Shown: piece after piece, positions 1-12,236 of the stretch | Layout of the letters: each line of letters begins with the position of its first letter | Numbering within the stretch: position 1 is the stretch's first letter | Source of the DNA: Piezodorus guildinii | Lineage: Eukaryota > Arthropoda > Insecta > Hemiptera > Pentatomidae | Assembly (NCBI GenBank): GCA_023052935.1 | Contig: CM041292.1 | Coordinates: 135,980,951-136,044,950 of the forward strand | Direction: 5' to 3' | Length of the DNA: 64,000 nt | Notes under the pieces: model-generated | What the model saw: only the letters and a program-made list of their open reading frames with translations | Databases searched by the model: none | Told to the model about the DNA's origin: nothing | Translations under genes and position numbers: made by a program

Positions 1-530
1 ATAAGGTTTTGTAATACTTAGTAATATACCTCTGTCGATATATTTATATGTTAGTACATTTGTAAATGAATTTTAATTTTCTGGCTGATGGATTTTGACT
101 TGGGAGGAGTTAGAAGATAGTAAATTTCATAGAAAAGAGACGAGTTCCAATGTAATTTTCAATTCTTCACTACAACTTCTATAGAAGTAATCGAAAAATG
201 TAGGAGGTTTCTAAATCCCGACGGTAGAAAATAGGCAGATCAAATAAGAAGAAATGTGTTTTTAAAGATTTTTTAGGGAATATCGATGCACCATCCAATC
301 ACGATATAATAATACGAGGCGTATGAGACTGTGAAGAAAAAAAGAAGTTATATTGTACCTTATTTCGTGTGTAATCTAAAGTTAAAGGGATGAAAATGGT
401 GGCCAGACGCTGGGTAGTTTCTCCACAAGCCTCTTCACGCCATTTATTATAATTCAACACTATTACTTGTTGTATTTATGTTATATACAGTTCTGAAATT
501 CAATTAAATATAAATAAAGAAATAAAAAAT
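1..530. other. AT-rich DNA without recognised gene
   Basis: No coding signal, RNA motif or recognised repeat was seen. The stretch is AT-rich with stops in all frames. Confidence 0.5.
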
Positions 531-850
531 TCAGAATGAAACTTATATCATATTAAAGCCCATTGAATATTACATCAATATAGTGAGTTTATTCAATTTC
601 GTTGGAGCTATTTTTGAGTAAACCGTAAAGAGGTACGAAATTGTTGGTATTAACTGGCTGGTTAGCCGATTTCAGTGAAAAAGTTACTGTAACATATCTG
701 CGGTATAGATGTCTTAAATATAAAATTTCAGTTTCGCACACATTTTCGTTTTCGTAATGGCTTACCATACACAAACCCAGACATTATTGCGGAACTTGTT
801 TATTTGGACCCTAAAACTTGTATTTCCGTTGAAAACTGGAATTCAAAAGT
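531..850 (+). repeat. Family X interspersed repeat, 3' half, diverged copy (X1)
   Basis: This is a diverged copy of a repeat found at least ten more times in the window. Shared landmarks in order are a 'CAGAATGAAAC' block, 'ATATTAAAGCCCATT', 'GAAAAAGTTACTGTAACAT', 'TAGATGTCTTAAATAT', and the terminal block 'GTATTTCCGTTGAAAACTGG'. The copy lacks the 5' half and the extreme 3' palindrome. No ORF of note is present; the 61-codon minus-strand frame inside it is not conserved between copies. Confidence 0.8.
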
Positions 851-2724
851 CATAAGAGTTTGGTTTCAAAAGACGCGACCGAAGTAGTCCCGAAAACATT
901 ATCAATTAGTGTAAATATAACCACAACGTAAGCAGTGATCAATAAAAAGAGACTTGCACTTCCTTCACATGTTTCAGGGCAAATGCGGAATATCAATAGA
1001 AATCTAGAAATTATTTCAATTCATATCAGTTTGATAGTCCCTAATAAAGCATATAAAAATTGCAAACTTGATGTAGACTTAATAATAATATAGGTGTTAT
1101 TAGGTAATAATATAGACCTAGATCACGCTCAGCCGCCTGGTTTTCTACACATTTTTGCGGTACCAACTTTATAGAGGTTGCGTGTGCCACAGGAGGGTCT
1201 CTATACTTACGGTTGCTCCACGGTTAAAATAATAGAATAAATAGTTCTGCCACAGCCAATGTTAACACAAAACGATACAATTAAATAAAATATCACTCAA
1301 AAATTTATTGTTTAAGTTTTTTTTTTTTTTTTTTGTTTTTTTTGGATTCATTTAAGTTTCATTTCAGCACTATTGAGATCATAATACACAGGGTAGTAAA
1401 TACACTGTCCCGGCAGAGGCGGCGGTGGTAACAAAGGAACACAAACGCTATTAAAAGACATGGGAAAATGTTGGAAAAAATGAGCAAAGCGGAATAAAGT
1501 GAGCTATTCTCTATTCCGGGCGCGTGAACAGACAAGGAATTGCTTGTAAAACAACTGGTTTAAGTGAGCAAGGAGACAAGAGTTCCTCCCTCAAATAACA
1601 GTTCCATAACCTAGCGTGTCATCCGCATTTTAGCCAATATCCCTTTCCACAAGCCGCCCTCCTCTCCGAAGGAAATATTTTCATTTGCTGTAATCCGGGG
1701 CTCCTGGCCACTCTCATCTTTGTTTGCCCAACCATCCGTCAACCAGCTCCGAGCTAAGCCCCAAGAACCTTCTTCTCTAACCTCTTCTAGACTTGGAACT
1801 TTTGGTAAATCCCTCGTTTTTCATCACACGTCCGCCCGCTTCGGCTCCCATTAATTTGCAAGAGTTGATCGAAATTTATGAGAAGAGTTTGAGCGATATC
1901 GGGGGCCGGAAAACGTGAGCTGAATCATAAGCCCCCTCCTTAGGATTTCATTTTACTAATTTATTCTACGAGAAAGCCTAAAGATGTTTTTAATACAGGT
2001 TATTTTTCTTCTTCTTCTTTTCTCCCTCATCTCATTATGGAACAAAAAACCCAACGAAAGGTGGAGCATAGGAATTAGAACCTCGAAAAAAGTTTTTGTA
2101 CTGAAACAGATTATTATTAATTACTAAGGTTAATATACGGGTGTAATTTCATACTTTTTTTATAGTTTTTAGTACAATTAAAGCTAAGTAAAATTTACGA
2201 TAGTGGCAATTTTTTTCGCTCTTCTTAAATTGTTATAAACACATTCAGAGTTCCTATCATTATTGGTAGATGTTATTTCCAGATATAGGCTGTCTTAAAC
2301 CTTTATTACCAGAAACAAAAGGAACATTCAACAGAAATTGTCATGAATTGAAAATTGATGACTTCTATCAGGCAATAACTAAATGAAAATAATTATCAAT
2401 CCGTTTAATAGCATAAATAAACCTATATCTTCTAAGTGATTCCAGCTCTCTACCGTCATAACTAAAACGGCTCATCGTGTACCTAAAGAAGAGGTAGGTG
2501 AAAAGTTGTGAGAGCGAGGTCTTTTGAGAGTTTTAAAAATAAATTGGTATAATAACATCATATATTACTTGTATAAAAATCCTACAATGTCATTAAATAC
2601 GAGTAGTATTTAAAAAAAAAAAAAAACTAAATGATAAAGTTATATTAATACAAACAAGTGCAATATACACCTAATGAAAACATTTTTGTTTTAATATAGA
2701 AACTCCGTTTTATGCAATTAAAAG
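851..2724. other. Intergenic DNA; GC-richer block at about 1600-1960
   Basis: No gene was recognised. There is an A/T homopolymer at about 1318-1336. A short segment at about 1195-1250 resembles 25485-25540 (both contain 'GCTCCAC', a 'TAAATAATT'-like stretch and 'CTGCCACA'), so it may be another old repeat. The block 1600-1960 is richer in C and G than its surroundings, but no frame looks coding. Confidence 0.4.
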
Positions 2725-3392
2725 ATTTGGTGCGGGCAACGTACGGCTTTCACTTACCTCGAATTTTAAAATTAATTTAAAAACAACTAAATATACTTCA
2801 ATTCGAAAAATATTTGAAGTTGTTTTTAATTAAATGTATATTTATTTTCGATGGAAACATATGATTTAGATAATAATTATAACTATTATAAATAAATTAA
2901 CTATATTAAATTGTTAATCAGTAATAAGTTTATTTCCCATTCGTCACTTTATATTACCTTTCACGACTTTGTGTATCAGATAATATTTTTTTCTAAAATC
3001 TTTCTCTTTCCAACAGTATATTATACGTCCATATTACTGTTCTTATTATAAAAAAAACAAAAATTTCAGTTCGAATTTGTCCAACTTGTATATTTAGCCG
3101 TCCTTCATCAATGTTCTATGATGGTTAATCTTTTTATGAATGTACAAAATTAAAGGTACTTTGGAGGAAGAAAATGTAAAATATGAAATGAAATATCGCC
3201 ATTTAAGGCATGTCGGACTATTGCAATCAGAATGAAGCCTACATGATATCGAAGCCCATTAAATTGTTTGAGCCGTTTTTGAGAAAATCACAAAAAGGTG
3301 CAATATACATGTTATAAAGTGGCTCTTCTGGTAAGGCGATTTTGATGAAAAAGTTGCTGCAACATTTCGGTTCATAAGTTTGTAGAGTGTTT
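2725..3392 (+). repeat. Family X repeat copy (X2), missing 3' end
   Basis: The copy starts with the 5' signature 'TTGGTGCGGGCAAC' followed by 'CTTTCACTTACC', which is the family start. It continues through the '(T)GGAAACATATG', 'TTTCCAACAGTATATTATAC' and 'GTACTTTGGAGGAAGAAAAT' landmarks to 'GAAAAAGTTGCTGCAACAT', then stops. The order and spacing of these blocks match the copies at 23004 and 29944. It is a non-coding repeat; the class is unresolved (see findings). Confidence 0.8.
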
Positions 3393-3645
3393 AATGATTC
3401 ACTATCACCTATATCACGAATTTCTCTCTTCCTCTTCTCTCACCGCGGCTTTAATCACTTGCAATATTACACGCCCATACACTTACGGGTTAAATGCCTC
3501 ACGTGTTGATATTTCAATTTTAACAAACAAAACGAAAAATTATACTCTTCTATGTCAGTTTTCAAACCAATTTAAAAATAGTTATGATACTTTTGAGAAT
3601 GCGGTCAGTACTTGTGAAAAATAAAAGGTTTAAACTCTCTAAAAT
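3393..3645 (+). other. Unassigned segment with a 76-codon open frame
   Basis: A 76-codon frame (3394-3624) lies between the truncated family X copy and a LINE fragment. It shows no recognisable domain, and its Ser/Thr/Asn-rich composition fits random AT-rich DNA. I do not call a gene. Confidence 0.2.
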
Positions 3646-4255
3646 GCCATTGTTAGAAGCAAATTAGTTTAATTGCTTTCGTCATAACAAATTAATAATA
3701 TATAAATCAGTTATCCGCCCGTTAATGACATTCGCCTTGCCAGTCTGGAGTTCAACCTGCTTGACTAATCACCAAAAACTTGAAAGAATTCAAACCTGTC
3801 AATGCAGATTATTGTTAATTACCCACTAAAATATCATCTATGATCCAGGACTTTCAGCTTCCTACGGTTAAACAATTTTTCCACACTCAAACAGATTCTT
3901 ATTTCAGTAAAACACCAGTTTCAAAAAAGCCATTAATAAAGGAAATCGGTAATTATAATCAATTTTCTTTGAAACGCTACATCCATAAAAGCACAAAACA
4001 CGTATTGTTAAATTAAGCTAGTTTGTTTTAATTTCTAAATTTTATATTTTCAATTATTTTATCCGTTTTTATATGTAGGTTTTTTGTATAATTTTTCCTA
4101 CAACCACACTGTAATATAAATTTAATTTTACTACATATTTGTTATTCAGGCTAAAAGATTATAATCACCTAATAAACAAAACAGTTTGTTGATTGTAAGG
4201 AAATCTCATCCGAAATTATCTGTAAATATGTAAATAAAGATTATTTTCTTTGCTT
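3646..4255 (+). pseudogene. LINE 3'-end fragment (jockey/R1-like RT C-terminal region plus 3' UTR)
   Basis: Read on the plus strand, about 3690-3830 encodes a degenerate C-terminal RT thumb segment with 'IYKSVIRPLMTFALPVW' and 'KLERIQTCQCRLL'. This is the usual 'YK..IRP...YA.PVW......L...Q...LR' pattern of jockey-superfamily LINEs. Stops and frameshifts follow. The 3' UTR ends near 4255 with 'GTAAATAAAGATTATTTTC', a polyadenylation-signal-like tail. A second copy of the same 3' UTR lies at 6575-6803. The copy is 5'-truncated and inactive; the family assignment beyond LINE is inferred. Confidence 0.65.
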
Positions 4256-6574
4256 TTTTTAGTATTGTATTGGAAGATTTGTATAGTTATAAACGTTATG
4301 AAAACAAAAATCCATGTACTTCAGTTTCTCTTCTTGATTTTATTTACCCAAAGAATTGAGAGGATGGCTGTCGGATTAGGCGGGCTGTGAGTTATGAAAC
4401 CTTAAGAGAAGACTGCTCGAAAACATTGGTCTATCCTCACCGGCCACTTGAAGAAGGCTTTTAGGATTATTAAGGGATCGAAGAGTAGGGTTGGGATTGA
4501 TGTCAACGGGGCAGACCAAGAGACGACTGTATCAGTCCAAGGCAGGCATGACAGTACCCGCCCTCGGGAGTCGCTCATATCGTAAATGGAACAGTCGTGT
4601 TTTAGGCCCTTCTTAGTTTTTCCCCCTCATTTCTTCGGCTCAAGAAGGGGCAGGAACCCTAATAAAGAACTGATCCTACTCTCCCAAGTTGCGAAATTAA
4701 CCCCCAGGCACCCCCTTAATGTCATTCTTTTCAACAATAATATTGATATAATAGCCGCACCATTTGGGGAAAGAATCCTCCATTATGATATCTCTTCTAT
4801 AAAAGTGATTTATATTTAATAAAGTATTGGCTTACGAGTGCTTTTTTAAGGAAAAGTGACATGCCGTGTTTCATTTGGTTGTGAGAGCGGTATCTATTAA
4901 TATCAATTTTTAACAACATACTTTATAGATCCTCTAATCACTATTTACAATACCTATCCTACTGTCAAATTTATTATTCATTTAGATCTGTGACTTTTCG
5001 AAATGTCTATAAAGAATTTTGTTTTTCATACTTCTTCTTCGCAAGTATCCGTATGCTTTCTTTTCTTGATCATATTAACAATGCCACTCTGACTACTGAG
5101 TGAAACGGACAACAGATGGGAGCTAGATTGACTTCTTGTCATTGTTACTAATTAGTTTTTATTATTCAAAATCTTTTCATGACAAATAAAATTTAAAACC
5201 TAACCATAGTTGTGCGAATAATCTATTTAGAACTGGTATAACGATAATAACTTCCACCCTCAACGAGCTAAAAAGAAATTGGAATATTTTAAATTTATAG
5301 ACATTTTAATGATTTTTAGTTTATAGATGCCGATGATTTAAGACAAACCTGTCCGTCACCTTAATAGTAACTTAAATAAACAAAGATTGCGTCAAAGGAT
5401 AAAACATTAATTGAATTATTGATTCACAGTATTTATGTTTTTGATTGACAGTATACAATATACAAACCATCGTCTAACAAGCAAAATATTAAAACATCCA
5501 TTGCATTGAATGATGTACGCTAATTTTTCTTTTGGGCGAATTTTGAAATATTTTCAGCTTAGCTACGATAACGGTTTTAATTTTCTTTTTAAAATCAACA
5601 ACATATTTCCTTCGTACGAAAACGTACTCTTTCTGAATTTTTATTTCATATCTTCATTACAGTTACTACATATCACTAACTTATATAATATAGTAATGAA
5701 GAATTGTGATTGGGTAGATGAGGGAGATGATTGGAGGTGTGAAGGTTAGCCTGACCATTCTTTAACTAGATCGATACTCCATTACTGGAGGTATAGCCAC
5801 ATGCCCATCGATAAGTCAGTTCGCCCTAAGGGGTGACATATCAGTCCTTCAGCGGGTAAATAAGTAAATAAATTATTAATCTTTTTATCAATGATATGCA
5901 CTTATGTTAAATGGATATCCTCTCACTCATCGTAGGTCTAATAAATAATACAGTATTTTATACGTCAAAATTTTATTAGATTACAATTATTAACATGTTA
6001 ATATTAAATATTCATTTATCTTGATATTTGGTGCGTATACCGTAGCATTAGTTAAAAGAGACAATTGTGAAATGAAGTAAAATAGTTAATAATCCAGTAA
6101 TTTATGGTTTGCTATTGGCAAATAGGTAGTCCCTGGGCTCCTTCCTCTCCACAGTATATACCGCTAAGTCCATCCTTATATTTTCCCCACCATAAATGCC
6201 AAAAATCATCTTTTATGGCTGTTGAGAAACACAATATATCAATGTATGATCAAACGACCTTCGACATCATCTATGAGTTATGTGTGAATGGGCCATAAAG
6301 GGGTTAAATGCTAGTTTTTTTTAATAAAATATTTTTCTACGGTACCATGACTAATTGTGAAATAATTTACAGTTCATCATTTTAAGTAGCTAATGTGAAA
6401 TAAGAAAATTTTGGTAATCCACCAAAGAAATACTTTCCAAGTACAAATTTCCATAAATTATGGCTGTATTAGAGATTAAAAATTTACTATTGGAATTACT
6501 AAGATTTTTAAAAAAATTAATTTTTAAAGAAAAAGTCTTCGGTGGACATCCTATCTATATACGCTCCTAAAATA
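4256..6574. other. AT-rich intergenic DNA without recognised gene
   Basis: Only short open frames occur (for example 77 codons at 4586 and 79 codons at 5510), with no recognisable motifs. A somewhat GC-richer patch at about 4360-4700 and another at about 5740-5860, which ends in a (TAAA)n-like tail, may be old repeats. Neither has a second copy in this window that I could see. Confidence 0.4.
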
Positions 6575-6803
6575 TGAAAATTCACTGTAGGTTTTTTGTA
6601 TATGGAGTTTTTTTGTATAATTTTTACTATTACCATAGTTATCAATTTAATTTTACCACATATTTAGTCATTAGGCTAATAGATTATAATTACCAAACGA
6701 ACAAAACATTTTGCTGATTGTAATGTGTCATCTGAAATCATATGTAAATATTTTGTCAATTTATAAATATGTAAATAAAGCTTATTTTCTTCTTTCTTCT
6801 ATA
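6575..6803 (+). repeat. LINE 3' UTR copy, same family as 3646-4255
   Basis: The segment matches 4070-4255 block by block. Shared blocks are 'TGTAGGTTTTTTGTAT', 'TTTTACCACATATTT', 'AGATTATAAT', 'GATTGTAA', 'AAATCAT(A)TGTAAATA' and the final 'GTAAATAAAGCTTATTTTC'. Only the untranslated 3' end is present, as expected of a severely 5'-truncated retrotransposition product. Confidence 0.6.
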
Positions 6804-6879
6804 AAAACTCGTATTATAAAACTTTCGTTTTTCGAGCTAGACTAACCAGATAGGAAGAGACACATACCCACACCTTTTT

Positions 6880-7284
6880 CTGGGACTTAAGCCCTGTCAG
6901 ACTCTTCAATCATAATGGAACCTACATGATATTAAAGGCTATTAAATTTTACATAAATACAGTGAGTTTAATCAATAGCCGTTTTGGAGAAAGGTGAAAA
7001 AAAGATATGTATTTTACATCAGTACAAAGGCTCTAAAGGCTGAATATGGGAAAATATTTGCTGTAGCATCCTAGGCGTGTTTAAATATGTAATTTCAGTT
7101 TCGTTGGATTTCTTGTTTTCTAGTAAAACTTGTATACATCGAGATTTCAGAGGGACTTGTTCAATTGGACTCAGAGGATCCAGAGTACTTCCTAAGTAAA
7201 CTCGAAGTCGAAATTTTTCACGATCGTAATACTCTCAATAGCAAGTATTTCATATATTGTAGATGAAAGTAAAAAAAATATAAT
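6880..7284 (+). repeat. Family X repeat, 3' half (X3)
   Basis: It begins at 'TTAAGCCCTGTCAGAC', the internal landmark that many copies share. It runs through 'GATATTAAAGG', 'GAGTTTAATC' and 'TGGACTCAGAGGA' to 'TTTCACGATCGTAATACT', ending in 'GATGAAAGTAAA'. The 18-bp terminal palindrome of other copies is degraded here to 'AATAGCAAGTATTTCATAT'. Confidence 0.75.
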
Positions 7285-7774
7285 ATTCTTCACCTTCCAA
7301 ATTCAATAGATTTTATCTTCTAAAATTCTATCTCATAAAGAAATTTTCTAATAAAAAATTATCTAAAGAAAGAAACTATATTTTATATTATAATGTTTCA
7401 CATTTTATAAAATTATAGACATTTTCTACGTCATAGATATGCAACTCTTTTTCTCTTACTGTTAAAATTATTTTTTAACTTTATAATGTTTCACATTTTT
7501 CATACTTAAACATTTTTAAAATTAGTAATTTTAAATTTTAATTTTCTACTATCTAATTACTCACCTTTTATTAAAATTTCTTTTCCCCTTTTTTTTTAAT
7601 TATAATTATATTTATCAATTTTCATAACTACTTCTTCATTTTGTTTTTAATGATCAGTATAATTTATTTTCTTATCACATTTATATATAGTATTTACTAT
7701 TGGTTGTTATATTTGTTTTTTATAGCCCTTAAAAAGGCCTATAATTTAGGCCGGAACATCGGCAAAGTAAATTT
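7285..7774. other. Very AT-rich spacer
   Basis: Low-complexity AT-rich DNA. A short near-duplicate ('TTATAATGTTTCACATTTT') occurs twice, near 7390 and 7480. Nothing else was recognised. Confidence 0.4.
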
Positions 7775-7782
7775 AGTTTAAA

Positions 7783-8057
7783 TTTTTTTATTTAACGTCA
7801 CTTTATGCTACTATGGCTAGTCGGGCGATGCTACAGTTGGAGTCCTAAATTTTACTACCTCTCCAGGTTTTATTAGGATAGGAATCTTTAACGAGTACCT
7901 GACATCGCTCAGGCACGGGACCACCTTTAAACGTCTTCTCTGAAGGACGGCATAACTAAAGATTTTTTACTTCCATTAAGAAATCCTAGGATCAAACCCG
8001 CACCTTTGGTATAGGAGGCTGTTATGCTAACCACCCAGCTACAAGCGATCCCTATTA
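7783..8057 (-). mobile_element. tRNA-derived SINE, family SINE-2, minus-strand copy
   Basis: Read on the minus strand, a pol III box A-like 'TAGCTGGGTGGTTAGCA' and a box B-like 'GCGGGTTTGATCC' lie near the 5' end (about 8040 to 7985). The 3' half matches the copy at 44213-44452: 'TTTAGGACTCCAACTGTAGC' corresponds to 'TTTAGGACTACCACTGTAGC', and both end in 'AGCATAAAGTGA(C/T)GTTAAATAAA'. Probable 8-bp target-site duplications, AGTTTAAA, lie at 7775-7782 and 8058-8065. It seems to have inserted into the remnant of a MITE-like element whose right end follows at about 8057-8112. Confidence 0.75.
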
Positions 8058-8112
8058 AGTTTAAACTTAATTGTGTGTTCTATTGGCTGCACCCTGAACC
8101 AACTTCTTCCAT
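8057..8112. repeat. Partial MITE end, related to 13282-13511
   Basis: The segment 'CTTAATTGTGTGTTCT' followed by 'GCACCCTGAACCAACTTCTT' matches the right terminal inverted repeat of the element at 13282-13511. The other end is not seen. The SINE-2 copy abuts it on the left. Confidence 0.5.
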
Positions 8113-8984
8113 CTTTCTAATAAACTTTAAAAAATGTTCATGAACGTTTCAGGTGGTAAATTTCCTGATGTTGTCATCTTGCTTACACTTACAGTGGCTC
8201 CAGAAAAGTTGCTCCTCCAATCTCGAGATGACCAGAGGGTGGTGCCATTGGTCAGAACTCAGCAGACCCACGTGGGCCGGGTGACGGCCGGATTTCATCA
8301 GCGGATGGAGGGCGGCAGTTAGGGCCGCAAACTTGGCTCTCTCATAAATATCCGACCGCAGGGCAGACAATCAGCTCGCCCTAATGGAACCACAGATTGG
8401 CTGCCTCGCTACTTACTGCTACCAGAGGATTCTACGCACAGCTCCTTATGGAAGAGTTGGGCTACTCATATGTACCTCCGGTATGGCTATAAGTAGCAAC
8501 TGGACCGGAAGAGCTGAAGAGACTAGTAGGAGTAAAACTTAAGGTCATGAGTTATCCTCATCCTTTCAAGTATATTTTTTCCAAAAATTACTTCTTTAAT
8601 AAATTATTCAATTTTTTTTTTGTTTGTAATAATAAAATGTAATTAATAATTACAATACCCTGGCATATTTACATTTTATATTACAAATAAATTACATTCC
8701 GGTCCAGCCATAAGTATATGTAGTAACAAGTGATATTATGATAGTGATACTATTGATTAGAATTATGGTAATACGATAAATATAAAAATAACATGTAAAA
8801 TATTATTTTATGAAAATATTAATATTATTTTAATGATTTCATATTTTCTTTGAATTTTGACCTATTTAAGGCCTATGGAAATTTGAGCCAAAATTGTAGA
8901 TATAGCATATTACTGATAATAAAATAGATTAAATGTTTTTTTTAAAATAATTAATGCAAGCTACCTACCTCAGCCTAAGGTATT
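8113..8984. other. Unassigned GC-richer island (8130-8560) then AT-rich DNA
   Basis: The island carries overlapping open frames on both strands (62 codons plus at 8134, 73 codons minus at 8149). The minus frame has a plausible amino-acid mix (start 'MSALRSDIYERAKFAALTAA'), but I recognise no domain. It could be a decayed transposon-coding fragment or an exon. No splice signals or neighbouring coding blocks support a host gene. From 8560 to 8984 the DNA is AT-rich and featureless. Confidence 0.3.
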
Positions 8985-9235
8985 TTTTTTTGTTTTTTTC
9001 AACAAGTTTTTATTGAGTAGTATTACAATCTGTCCCAATCCGAACACCAATAATATTGGTGAAAGATATATTCATACTACACTCATACAACATTTATACA
9101 GCAATAAAATTACAATAAAATATATATACAATAATGAATCAATAAACTGTTTACAAAGTCTAGAAATCACTCATACCTACTACTATATAGACGTCATACA
9201 TACATGACAGTAAGGTAGTAAATATTAGGGTCTGT
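8985..9235 (-). repeat. Jockey-type LINE 3' UTR fragment, minus strand
   Basis: The minus strand ends in 'GGACAGATTGTAATACTACT' then 'CAATAAAAACTTG' and an A-rich tail (T-rich on the plus strand at about 8982-9000). This matches the 3' end of the jockey-type copy at 25587-26522, which has 'GGACAGATTGTAATATTGCT' and 'CAATAAAGAATTG'. Upstream blocks such as 'GGTATGAGTGA' are also shared. No coding sequence remains. Confidence 0.6.
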
Positions 9236-12200
9236 TCATCATCGGGCAGAAATATTTAATCTTATTAAATATACATGCCATATGAGCGAATGTTGTTTCG
9301 TAATATTGTGACGAATGTTGTTCGTCATTAACATAAGCTGTTTATTTTTAAAGTGGCATAAGTCAATTTGAGATATTTAGGGGTTTACGTTTTGACTAAA
9401 TTAAAAATATACGTACATGATACTCATAAATCATACAGCTTAAGTTAATCCAAAGGTGTAAAATTAATAGTGCCTGTTGAAATATTGGCTATCATCAAGT
9501 GACTAATATGCATTTTCTTACCAAGAATGGTACTTGGCCACTTTCCAAATTAGCAACCAGATCTGTTATAAAATATAGAAAATAGAATGCTATAAAAATA
9601 TAGAAAAGATCCCAAGCCTATTCAACATAATTTAAAAATCACCAAAACGACAAAAAAAATACTACTCAATTTATACCACATTTACTTCAAAAAAATAATT
9701 TTTGAGATTCAAAACCTTTTTTAATTACATAACATAAATATTACAAAACAATTTACTGCTCATTACAATTGTGAAAGGAATTGAGAAATCGTCATGTTCC
9801 GGTTGTAATTAGCTAATTATGTAGTTCAATTTTGATTTTGTGATTTTTCTACAATTTTTAAGCAGTGTTTCAATACATTTCCAAACTTTCTTGGTCCAAC
9901 CGGAGCGTTAATAAATTTGGAACTGCCTGAATAAATTTCATTTAACTGCCTTATTTAAGAGTACTTATTATTCAACTATTGCAATTGACCAAAAATCAAA
10001 TACTAATTAATTAAAATTATCTGTATCACTTCTTCGGACATTACCAATAAAAATATATCTTAATTTTAGTATAAATGATAGTAACCTTAAATGCTTTATT
10101 GATAGATAACTTGAATGTAAAACATGTGACCACCTGAAATAATCGACAAATGGATTTAGGCCACTTTCATAATAAATGGCTTATATAGTCCTTTTGTATA
10201 CTAAAGAATCCATAACCTCTGGTTAAAACTAGCTGTAAACATAAGCAAATGGTCATAATTCAAAACAAGTGCTTTTGGTACGATCCATCCATCAACCGAA
10301 CTGCTTCAGTTCTATATAATTACACTATTGGCATTTCATTCTTGTAATGCGGTAAACTTATCCATCGTTTCGTATGCACATTATTGAATTAGTTCCTGAA
10401 TCGAAATTCATTAAAAATAGTCATAGGGACTTCCGATAGAAGTAATAACATTCTTTGAAATTCTCGATTTGTGCTGAAATTTTGTTGGGAAGAAATGTAC
10501 GTTAGTTAAAGTAGCTTATGTTGATAATGCATGTTTTTTATTATTGTTTCATTTAATAGTAAAACATCATCATCCTGTAGAAATATATCATCTTGAAGTA
10601 TGTCATCGTAATCTGAATGTGACTGTAGACTATATGATTTGGTGGTACACATAGCATTTTTTATTTTTATTTTTTTATTTTTTATTTTTTTTATGGACCT
10701 GCTATTTGTTTCAAGGAAATCCAGCCATTTAGGGATAAGCTTTATAGTTGTTTCACAGATATAACCTCAGTTCCTCTCCCAAGTAAACCAAAAAGATATG
10801 TTTTAATTAGTAATGAAATATACATTGTGCTTGATTGAAATCGATATTATTAAAATGAATGTAATTTTTAAAGGTCATATTTCTACGTTCATATGATCAA
10901 GATATTCTTTACGATTTTACATTACTACGATTTAAATATTGACAGTAACATAATCATGATTTTGTTTCGTATGCTTGAATGTTTTCATGCAAAGTAATGT
11001 TTTAATTATATTTCCAAATATCGATATTTTAAATTCAAGAGGATTAAGATATTCATTATATTAACTTTATATACAGTCAGAGGTAAGTTCTAAGACATAG
11101 TTAATCTACCATGTCTTAACTCGTTCATTTTCAACTGACTTTAATTCAATTACTTACTGAAATAAAGTATTATAAATATCGATATTTTGGAGTGAATATT
11201 ACTCTCTATCTCTAATATACAGGTATACACAAAGCGCATGCGTGTCTATTAAGCGCATCAAGTCCACAGTATGTTGGTAGCGTTACCATGGTTACCAAAG
11301 CTATTACCTCTGCCAAAAATCGTATTACGCGCCTAAAGAAGTTTTCACTTACAAAAAAAAACTAGAGTTTAATATGGGACATTCTTTACAGGGGCCTCAT
11401 ACCTCCCACCCTTGTGAGACCTATTGTACGACGAGAGACGCTATGTTCTCATTAAACGAGCCCATTCCATTACACCTACACCCTAACATCCTTCACCCGC
11501 TCATTTTCTATTTTCTTTTTCTTTTCTTGCTGTCCTCTATAGACTATTATATTTCTTTTTATTCGTGCCCTCGATCGAGCATTATGTTCGGGGTCAGTGC
11601 ACGTACGGTATGGTTGTGGGCGTAGGAGACACTCTACAGATTTATTATTCCGGAATTGTTGATAGCAATATTAACATAATTATATCTTAATTCAATAACG
11701 GTGGACGCCTCCGATTGATGTTCATACCGCTTTGGATTTCGTTTGTTGATGTATTTAGCAGGTTAGAGAATCGAACCAATTTTAATACTCATGGTTGACA
11801 GATTAAAATATATTCGTATTATTCTGTATAGAATTTCGTATCATATGCAAATGACTATTTTAATGAGGCCGAATGCCCAAGACGAGTTTACAAATAAATT
11901 GTAACTATTCAATTCAAAAATGTTTTTGTTTTTATGTATAACATTAACAATTTCCCTTTTCTGAAAAACGTTATTAAAAATAAAAGGTTCTTTTCCTGTT
12001 GATATAAAGTAAAATTTGGAATCGGGTTTAACGCAAAAAAAAAAAAAAAAAAAATCTGAATAAAAAAAATTAAATCAATAAGAAAACAAATAAAGATAAA
12101 AATGCTTTATTAAACATATTACTGCCCAAATATAGTGGGTTGCCTAATGTGCACAGCCTGTTTTATCAATGTAAATTAGAAAATTGTTTAAAAAAACATT

Positions 12201-12236
12201 ACACCTTAGATTATTTGATATCTATTTTCTATTGTA
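9236..12236. other. AT-rich intergenic DNA without recognised gene
   Basis: No gene or RNA was supported. A (ATTTTT)n run at about 10660-10692 followed by 'ATGGACCTGC' could be the A-rich tail of an antisense LINE remnant. An 83-codon plus frame at 11374-11625 has a hydrophobic segment but no recognised domain and no supporting context. Confidence 0.4.

Noticed and set aside
8149..8370. Possible host exon on the minus strand
   Set aside because: The composition is plausible, but no recognised domain, no splice context and no neighbouring exon were found. Left as an unassigned island.
11374..11625. 83-codon frame with a hydrophobic segment
   Set aside because: T-rich DNA gives hydrophobic residues by chance. 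No signal peptide, homologue or neighbouring gene could be argued.
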